Positions 13,490-18,566 of a stretch of 18,566 bases of DNA are shown here, piece after piece. The translations under genes were made by a program, and so were the position numbers. Source of the stretch: an uncultured bacterium (lineage in GTDB: Bacteria > Bacillota_I > Bacilli_A > RFN20 > CAG-826); the NCBI GenBank assembly GCA_949290725.1, contig CASEST010000056.1, positions 1 through 18,566 of the forward strand, in the 5' to 3' direction. Positions within the stretch are counted from its first letter, which is position 1. Each line of letters begins with the position of its first letter. The notes beneath the pieces are model-generated. The model saw nothing but the letters and a program-made list of their open reading frames with translations, was not told where the DNA came from and did not search any database.

Positions 13490-14143
13490 ATGCCTATAAG
13501 AGAAATCACAGTTATTTTAATTATTGTCGGAATATTATTATTTGTTTTTTCTTTTTTAGCTATGACTTTAACATATAATAAGACAGGTAGTGGTAAATAT
13601 TCCTTTTTGGGTAATTTCCCTTATGAATTAAATCAATTTAAAATTCATAGTAAAAGAAGTTGGATTTATGAAGCGATGATTATTTTTTCATCTTTACTTC
13701 TTGGGTTTGCAATTATTTTATTTTTAATAAATTATTATGATCGAACAATTTTATATTTCCTATTTGGAGTTATGATTGTTGCTTTAGTTTCATTCAATTG
13801 TTTATTTTTTATTAAATTATCAAATTATCGTTTACATATTATTTTTGCTTTAATTTTTTATTTTTCAACATTCTTAACTTTTGTTTTAGAGCTTTTATTA
13901 TTAACTAGCAATACTTTAATGATTATTTCAACTCCGATAATTAATATAATCATCGGCGCGATTGGAGTTGTTTTTATGGCCATAATTTTAGTAAATAAAA
14001 ATTATAAAAACTGGGCAAAAATGGTTAAAATTGATGCTCAAACATATAATCGTCCAAAATATAATTATCTCGCTATTTTAGAATGGGGGAGTTTTTTAGC
14101 ATTATTGCTTTCTTATATACCAATTATTGTTGCTTTATTTTAG
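13490..14143 (+). CDS. Six-helix integral membrane protein, function unknown
   Basis: I do not recognise a family. The 217-residue protein has about six hydrophobic segments: residues 5-28, 61-81, 87-108, 115-138, 143-168 and 193-217. The first loop (29-60, with YNKTGSGKYSFLGNFPYELN) and the loop at 169-192 (NKNYKNWAKMVKIDAQTYNRPKYN) are polar, and the latter is basic, which suggests a cytoplasmic face. There is no cleavable signal peptide with a typical signal peptidase site, no lipobox and no obvious catalytic or transporter motif. ATG 13490 is chosen over an upstream TTG (13478), because the TTGGAG around 13478-13483 makes a good Shine-Dalgarno site 6 nt before it. It starts 1 base after the rpe stop and so is probably co-transcribed with rpe. 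In Bacillus, rpe is followed by thiN; this gene is not thiN. Confidence 0.8.
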   Translation: MPIREITVILIIVGILLFVFSFLAMTLTYNKTGSGKYSFLGNFPYELNQFKIHSKRSWIYEAMIIFSSLLLGFAIILFLINYYDRTILYFLFGVMIVALVSFNCLFFIKLSNYRLHIIFALIFYFSTFLTFVLELLLLTSNTLMIISTPIINIIIGAIGVVFMAIILVNKNYKNWAKMVKIDAQTYNRPKYNYLAILEWGSFLALLLSYIPIIVALF

Positions 14144-14151
14144 GTATAAAA

Positions 14152-14174
14152 AAATCTCTTTTAATAAGAGATTT
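14152..14174. terminator. Intrinsic terminator between the membrane protein gene and rpmB
   Basis: A 9-bp stem AAATCTCTT/AAGAGATTT (14152-14160 with 14166-14174) has a 5-base loop. Read on the minus strand it is followed by a run of T (complement of the A run before 14152), a classical terminator for rpmB. On the plus strand the following TTTAATTATTT is weaker, so it may serve both genes. Confidence 0.85.
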
Positions 14175-14176
14175 AA

Positions 14177-14368
14177 TTATTTAGATAATGATTTATTGAG
14201 GCTTCTATAAGCTCTAGCACTCATTCTTACCTTGCAAATTTTTCCGTTGATTTCAACTTTATATGTATGGAGATTGACATCCCATCTTCTTCTTGTTGCT
14301 ATCAATGAGTGTGAACGTTTATTACCACTAATTGGGTGTTTTCCGGTAATTGGGCAAACTCTAGACAT
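14177..14368 (-). CDS. rpmB: 50S ribosomal protein L28 (bL28)
   Basis: bL28 is a small basic protein of the large ribosomal subunit. The 63-residue product shows the family start SRVCPITGKHPISGNKRSHS (2-21), then ATRRRWDVNLHTY (24-36), and KVRMSARAYRSL (46-57), the C-terminal conserved SARA block. It has normal length. Only C5 of the usual zinc-site cysteine pairs is present at the N-terminus, so this looks like a zinc-free (C-minus) form. Its start has a strong AAGGAGG (14378-14384, minus strand) 9 nt upstream and a good promoter further up. In Bacillus rpmB also lies just beyond rpe and thiN on the opposite strand, so this position is conserved. Confidence 0.97.
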   Translation of the reverse strand: MSRVCPITGKHPISGNKRSHSLIATRRRWDVNLHTYKVEINGKICKVRMSARAYRSLNKSLSK

Positions 14369-14402
14369 GTCTGGATTCCTCCTTCTTTTATAATGCTAGA
14401 AA

Positions 14403-14431
14403 ATTTTATCATAAGTTAGTGATTTGTGCAA
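14403..14431 (-). promoter_or_regulatory. Extended -10 promoter for rpmB
   Basis: On the minus strand TTGCAC (14426-14431), a 17-bp spacer and TAAAAT (14403-14408) are preceded by TGA, giving an extended -10 element. Transcription would start about 25-30 nt before the ATG. The -35 lies within a short inverted repeat ATTTG-TG-CAAAT (14422-14433) that could be an operator. Confidence 0.65.
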
Positions 14432-14687
14432 ATTTATTTTTGGGATAATAAATTACTAGTTTTTAATTATATTGTAAAGATATTTATAACTTAATAAGCG
14501 CACAAGCAATTGATTTTAAAAATATGAAATTACAAAAACCAAAGTTTTAGTAAATATTCAGTAGAATTAGATTTTGGCTATTATTTTGTTAGTAATTTCT
14601 TAGTAATTATTTAGTTGATAATAATAATTTATTATTATTAATTTTTATTTTTATTCTGTCTTTAATCTTTTTTAATGTTGTTTTTAA
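14432..14687. other. AT-rich intergenic region between divergent rpmB and jetA
   Basis: This belongs to a gene-free stretch of 350 bases (14369-14718). Apart from the two promoters at its ends and the palindrome at 14619-14640, I see no open reading frame with a credible start, no tRNA-like fold and no direct repeat array. It is even richer in A and T than the flanking genes. Confidence 0.5.
14619..14640. repeat. AT-only palindrome upstream of jetA
   Basis: TAATAATAA (14619-14627) pairs with TTATTATTA (14632-14640) around a 4-base loop. It lies about 50 bp before the jetA -10 box. It could be an operator or simply low-complexity DNA; with no G or C it would make a weak RNA hairpin. Confidence 0.4.
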
Positions 14688-14696
14688 TGATATAAT
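14688..14696 (+). promoter_or_regulatory. Extended -10 promoter for the Wadjet (jet) operon
   Basis: TGA followed by a perfect TATAAT gives an extended -10 element. No good -35 is found 17 bp upstream (T-rich instead). Transcription would start near 14703, leaving a leader of about 16 bases with only a weak, distant AAGG before ATG 14719. Confidence 0.6.
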
Positions 14697-14718
14697 TTTT
14701 AAGGTTTGATATAAAAAA

Positions 14719-16152
14719 ATGAATTTGTTTAATATTGTTCCAAATAATTATTTTTCAATCTTCGCAGGTAAAAATAAAGAGATATATATTGATAGTTTAT
14801 TCATTCTTTACTCGCTTCTTCAAAATGATGAAGCCATTATTAAAAAGAATGATTTTTTAAATGCTTTAAAAGATCGTGAAAAGAATTTGGTTGGTTTTGA
14901 TATAAACGATGAAGAGGTTAGCGAAGAAGAAAAATCTAGCAATACTTTTGAAACTAGTTCAGCTAAAGCCTCATTAATTATTCGACGTTTAGAAGAAACA
15001 GGTTGGTTAGATATTTCAATGGATTTGGACAGTTATGAAGAAGTAGTAGTTTTACCTCCATACACCATTTCTTTATTAAAATGTTTTAGCGACATTGTTA
15101 GCGATGAAGAAGCTCCATATTTATCTTTAGTCCATTCGACTTATAGCGAACTAAAACTGGAAGATGAAGACATAGATGAATTATTATATCCAACACTTTT
15201 AAGATGCTACGAAAATACTAAAAAATTAAAAGTTGAATTAGTAACTTTAACTCATTCTATCCGCATCTTTCAAAATAAGTTAAATGATTTATTTGATACC
15301 AATCAAGTTTTACATTCTTACTTTGATGTTTATAAGAAGAAGATTAGTGATCGTTATTATCACCCATTAAAGACTTTTGATAGTGTAGCAAAATATAAAA
15401 GACCAATTATTAAGATTTTAGATCGTTGGCTAAAAGATAAAACTATTCGTGAAAAATTGATTATTCAAGCATCGATTGGCTCTCGAAACAATAATAAAAA
15501 AGATATTGAAAGTGATATTATTGAGAAAATTAATTTCATTACTGATACTTATGAGACTTTAAATGTCCTTATTTCATCAATCGATCGTGAAAATAATGCT
15601 TATACAAAGTCATCAACTCAAAAAATTCTTTATTTGAATAACAGCGATCGTACTATTAAAGGTCATTTAGAAAATATTTTTAAGTATTATGCACTAAATA
15701 ATAACAATAATAAAAATCTTGGGATCATCTTATCTAAAATGCAAGATTCGCTATACTTTTATCATCAAGGATTCATTGATTCAAATTCAGTAACGCTTCC
15801 TATCTTAAAGAAATATCGCGAAGAAGGAATTCCAATGGAAATTGTTAATTATGATGAAGCTGATGAGATGATTATGAATAACTTTTTGGAAGAAACCAAA
15901 AATATATATACTGATGAAAGAGTTTATTCTTTTATGGAAAAATCCTTTGGTTCGAATAAATTAATTAATGCAAAAGACATATCTTTACCTAATTTTGATG
16001 CATTAATTTGTTTAATTTTAGCAACCGTTAAAAGCGAAGATGAGTCATCGTTTTATAAAATCGAAGATATAAATGCTCCAGAAATTAGAAATAATAATTT
16101 TATCGTTCCTAATTTTACCTATGTTAAAAAAGACGAGGAGGAAAATAAATAA
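14719..16152 (+). CDS. jetA: Wadjet protein JetA (MksF-type kleisin)
   Basis: JetA is the kleisin-like subunit that bridges the SMC ATPase heads in Wadjet (JetABCD/MksFEBG), a system that recognises and cuts closed circular plasmids. The 477-residue protein starts LFNIVPNNYFSIFAGKNKE, with a helical/winged-helix N-terminus, SAKASLIIRRLEETGWLDIS and VVLPPYTISLLKCF (about residues 85-130). A long helical middle (about 150-360) follows. The length fits JetA. By memory it resembles the JetA family seen in Bacillota (PF18982, formerly DUF5716, Wadjet type II) more than DUF3375 of type I; a profile search would settle this. The identification is strengthened by the next two genes. Its stop overlaps the jetB start (TAATG). 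It has its own extended -10 promoter and an unusually short leader. Confidence 0.85.
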   Translation: MNLFNIVPNNYFSIFAGKNKEIYIDSLFILYSLLQNDEAIIKKNDFLNALKDREKNLVGFDINDEEVSEEEKSSNTFETSSAKASLIIRRLEETGWLDISMDLDSYEEVVVLPPYTISLLKCFSDIVSDEEAPYLSLVHSTYSELKLEDEDIDELLYPTLLRCYENTKKLKVELVTLTHSIRIFQNKLNDLFDTNQVLHSYFDVYKKKISDRYYHPLKTFDSVAKYKRPIIKILDRWLKDKTIREKLIIQASIGSRNNNKKDIESDIIEKINFITDTYETLNVLISSIDRENNAYTKSSTQKILYLNNSDRTIKGHLENIFKYYALNNNNNKNLGIILSKMQDSLYFYHQGFIDSNSVTLPILKKYREEGIPMEIVNYDEADEMIMNNFLEETKNIYTDERVYSFMEKSFGSNKLINAKDISLPNFDALICLILATVKSEDESSFYKIEDINAPEIRNNNFIVPNFTYVKKDEEENK

Positions 16153-16802
16153 TGTTTGAAGAAAAATATAATGAACTTTCTTATAGTGAAAAGAATCAAT
16201 TTGGAACAATTATTAATCGCCTTTTATTAAAAGGTTTTGTTGTTCGAGATGTTTTTGATACTAAAGAAAAAATCGTCAAAATTTCTCCTGATTATCGTTT
16301 TTTAGAAAAGAATTTTGAATTAGTAAATGATTATTTATCGCTTGCAAATTGGCGCATTGAAATCGATAAGGTATTGGGTGTTGTTTCATTACTTAATTTT
16401 AATGATGAAAATCGTATCAAACTTGATCGCGAGACCTCTTTAATTTTATTTGTTTTGCGTCTAATTTATGAAAATGAGCGCAATCAATCTTCATTAACCG
16501 GGGAAAGTATTTATATCACAACGCCAATTTTAATTAAAACAATGTATGAGCATGGAATTACTTTTATTAATAAAAAGTTAAGCGGCAGAAGTATTGCTCG
16601 CTGTTTAAGATTTTTAGCTAATCACAATATTATTTTAAAAGTAAGCGGAAATTATGAGGAAGGAAATGTTGCTTTTTATATTCTTCCTTCAATTATTTAC
16701 GCTCTTGATAATGAAAAAATTGCTGCAATGTCAAATGCTTTAGATAATTTAATTGGAGAAAGTAATGAGAGTGAGGTAGAAAAAGATGAAACTATTAACT
16801 AA
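16152..16802 (+). CDS. jetB: Wadjet protein JetB (MksE-type KITE subunit, DUF4194)
   Basis: JetB is the winged-helix KITE protein that dimerises on the kleisin JetA in the Wadjet loop-extruding complex. The 216-residue protein fits the usual size. Features resembling DUF4194 are LLLKGFVVRDVFD (25-37), NFELVNDYLSLANWRIEID, the long helix ETSLILFVLRLIYENER (about 95-111), and a winged-helix pattern near residues 135-170 (KLSGRSIARCLRFLANHNII). A short acidic tail follows. Its ATG overlaps the jetA TAA, and AGGAGG at 16136-16141 serves as its ribosome binding site. Its 3' end overlaps jetC by 17 bases. This tight overlap is typical of subunits made in fixed ratio. It shows no sign of truncation. 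Confidence 0.88.
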   Translation: MFEEKYNELSYSEKNQFGTIINRLLLKGFVVRDVFDTKEKIVKISPDYRFLEKNFELVNDYLSLANWRIEIDKVLGVVSLLNFNDENRIKLDRETSLILFVLRLIYENERNQSSLTGESIYITTPILIKTMYEHGITFINKKLSGRSIARCLRFLANHNIILKVSGNYEEGNVAFYILPSIIYALDNEKIAAMSNALDNLIGESNESEVEKDETIN

Positions 16803-18566
16803 GATAAAATTAATAAACTGGCATTACTTTTGGAATGAAACTATTGATATTAAATCAATTGTATTTTTAACTGGTTTAAATGGTTCTGGTAAATCTACTT
16901 TAATTGATGCTTTTGAAGTTGTTCTTTTAGGTGACACAACTGGAAGAAGTTTTAATAAAGCTGCTTTAGAGAAATCTAGTCGTACTTTGAAAGGTTATTT
17001 AAGAGGTGAATTAGGAGATGATAGTGAAGGCGGCTTTAAATATTTAAGAAATGGACGTTTTACTTCTTATATTGCTTTAGAATTCATCGATGATATTGAA
17101 AATAAAAGTTTTACATTGGGAATCGTGTTTGATTCTTTTGATGATGGAAGTGAAGAACATCATTTCTTCTTAATCGATGATAAAATTCCAGAAAATGAAT
17201 TTATCGTTGATAAAGTTCCTTTAGAATATAAATCTTTAGCAAAATATTTAAGTGAGAATTATCAAGGAAAATATAAGTTTTTTGATTCAAATCGCGCTTA
17301 TCAAGAATATTTAAAACGTAAATTAGGAGGACTCAAAGATAAATATTTCTCCCTTTTAAAAAAGGCGACATCTTTTACTCCTATTACTGATATCACAACT
17401 TTTATTACTGAATATGTATGTGATCCACAACAAAATTTAGATTTATCTCACTTGCAAAATAACATCATTCAATATCGTAAATTACAAATTGAAAGCGATA
17501 ATTTAAAAAGAAGAATTGAAAAGCTCGAAGAAATTCAAACTATTTATGATCAATATAAAACTCACAAAAAAGATTTTGTCGTTAATAAATATTTAATTGA
17601 AAGATGCGAATTATATAATAACGAGCAAAAACTTGAGGCTTACAAAAATGAAGTGATTAAATCTAAATCTCGAATTGATGAAATTGAAAGCGAATTAGAA
17701 GAATATAAAGCATCATTAAGTGAGTTAGAAAATAGAAAGGTACGTTTAATCCAAGATAAATTTAATAATGACGTTGCTAAAATCACCCAAGATCTTTATA
17801 ACCAAAAAAAGGAAATTGAAAAGAAAATAAGCGATGTTAATCGCGATTTAGATTCTGCAAAATCCGATTTATTAAAATATATCGATTCTTATTCAAAAGA
17901 AGCTAGTCATCTTTTGATTGATTTAAATCAAATCGAGCAAGATGTTATAGATGATGATAAAGAGGAAGAAATTGTTAAAATTTTAGTTGCTTCTAAAAAA
18001 GTTATTGATGAGTCTTCTTCTTTAAAAAATAAATTAACCAATGATATTAGTTTAGTAGATAAAGATGATTTAACGCTTTTTAAAGATGCATTAAAAGATT
18101 TTAAGGATAATGTATCATCTTTAGCTTTATCTTTAGCTCGAACAATTTCTAATATCGAGAAAAAGATTTCTTTATTAAAAGAGGAAGAACTTTCAATTAA
18201 AAAAGGTAGTAAATCTTTTGACCAAAGATTGGTTTTTATTAAAAAGAGATTAAGTGATGAACTTGAAATGAAGTTTAATAAAAAGATTGATGTTGAACTT
18301 TATTGTGACTTAATCGACATTAAAGACATGTCTTGGTCAAATGCTATTGAGGGCTATTTATATTCACAAAAATTCAATATTTTTGTTGCGCCAAAATATT
18401 ATTTAGAAGCTTATAAGATTTTAAGAAGATTATTAGAAGAATATCGCTTTTATGGGACAGCTTTAATCGATGAAGAAAAGATTATTGCTAAAAATTATCA
18501 GGCTGTTGATGGAAGTTTGGCGGAAGAGATTATCACCAAACATGAAGGAGCAAGAGCTTATACTAA
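16786..18566 (+). CDS. jetC: Wadjet SMC-like ATPase JetC (MksB), N-terminal part, runs off window
   Basis: JetC is the SMC-family motor that extrudes DNA loops in Wadjet. The window holds the first 593 codons, open to the last base; a full protein would be about 1100 residues. The start IKLINWHYFWNETIDIKS leads to Walker A GLNGSGKST (30-38) with K36, followed by LIDAFEVVLLGD and SRTLKGYLRGE. Residues about 235-345 and 345-500 are charged heptad-rich coiled coil (KRRIEKLEEIQ, ESELEEYKASLSELE, QKKEIEKKISD). From about 502 a globular segment (CDLIDIKDMSWSNAIEGYLY, FNIFVAPKYYLEAYKIL) resembles the hinge entry of JetC/MksB proteins. The signature and Walker B motifs lie beyond the window. A GAGGT at 16773-16777 within jetB is 8 nt before the ATG. 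jetD, the Toprim nuclease gene, is expected downstream but cannot be seen. Confidence 0.92.
   Translation, partial: MKLLTKIKLINWHYFWNETIDIKSIVFLTGLNGSGKSTLIDAFEVVLLGDTTGRSFNKAALEKSSRTLKGYLRGELGDDSEGGFKYLRNGRFTSYIALEFIDDIENKSFTLGIVFDSFDDGSEEHHFFLIDDKIPENEFIVDKVPLEYKSLAKYLSENYQGKYKFFDSNRAYQEYLKRKLGGLKDKYFSLLKKATSFTPITDITTFITEYVCDPQQNLDLSHLQNNIIQYRKLQIESDNLKRRIEKLEEIQTIYDQYKTHKKDFVVNKYLIERCELYNNEQKLEAYKNEVIKSKSRIDEIESELEEYKASLSELENRKVRLIQDKFNNDVAKITQDLYNQKKEIEKKISDVNRDLDSAKSDLLKYIDSYSKEASHLLIDLNQIEQDVIDDDKEEEIVKILVASKKVIDESSSLKNKLTNDISLVDKDDLTLFKDALKDFKDNVSSLALSLARTISNIEKKISLLKEEELSIKKGSKSFDQRLVFIKKRLSDELEMKFNKKIDVELYCDLIDIKDMSWSNAIEGYLYSQKFNIFVAPKYYLEAYKILRRLLEEYRFYGTALIDEEKIIAKNYQAVDGSLAEEIITKHEGARAYT

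Noticed and set aside
14432..14687. Small RNA, tRNA or riboswitch in the gap before jetA
   Set aside because: No stable G/C-containing stems, no cloverleaf and no attenuator-like terminator; only low-complexity A/T repeats.
1..18566. CRISPR array, insertion sequence or prophage
   Set aside because: No regularly spaced direct repeats, transposase or integrase motifs, or phage structural genes seen on either strand.

Overview
The window is AT-rich DNA, read with the standard bacterial code (Trp is always TGG, and TGA closes one gene at 11933-11935). Gene content and order point to Bacillota, most likely a reduced-genome, Mollicutes-like or basal Bacilli lineage such as RF39, Izemoplasmatales, Acholeplasmatales or Erysipelotrichales-type bacteria. 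This is my inference from four things: extreme AT bias, the Bacillus-type block gmk-priA-rsmB-rlmN-prpC-prkC-rpe-rpmB with several genes missing from it, a Ser/Thr kinase without membrane or PASTA domains, and many start codons that follow a -10 box with no room for a Shine-Dalgarno site.

Layout. (1) 1-868: end of the ATP synthase operon, with the C-terminal part of atpD and a short atpC that has only the beta-sandwich domain. (2) 987-2743: an ATP-grasp enzyme of unknown substrate, translationally coupled to a family I inorganic pyrophosphatase, closed by a bidirectional terminator. (3) 2741-5521: a choline-kinase-like gene (minus), trmL (plus) and an rqcH/NFACT gene (minus), with back-to-back promoters. 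(4) 5587-13488: gmk, priA, a DUF1904-like gene, a degenerate rsmB homologue, rlmN, prpC, prkC and rpe. In Bacillus this block also carries rpoZ, coaBC, def, fmt and rsgA, none of which is present here. (5) 13490-14368: a six-helix membrane protein of unknown function converging on rpmB (minus). (6) 14719-18566: the start of a Wadjet (MksBEF/JetABC) SMC-type anti-plasmid operon. jetA and jetB are complete, jetC is cut by the window end, and jetD would lie beyond it.

How the parts fit. Most genes are translation and nucleotide housekeeping (rRNA and tRNA methylation, ribosome rescue, GMP kinase, replication restart, L28) plus a phosphatase/kinase switch. The Wadjet operon is the only defence element and lies behind its own extended -10 promoter.

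Most notable points: the rsmB-position protein appears to have lost both catalytic cysteines and the SAM motif, so it looks like a pseudoenzyme. A perfect or near-perfect -10 hexamer lies 6-10 nt before the start codon of six genes, which suggests widespread leaderless transcription. The NFACT protein has DS where RqcH has its DR motif. The epsilon subunit and the PrkC-type kinase are both reduced to core domains. I found no tRNA, rRNA, CRISPR array or insertion sequence.
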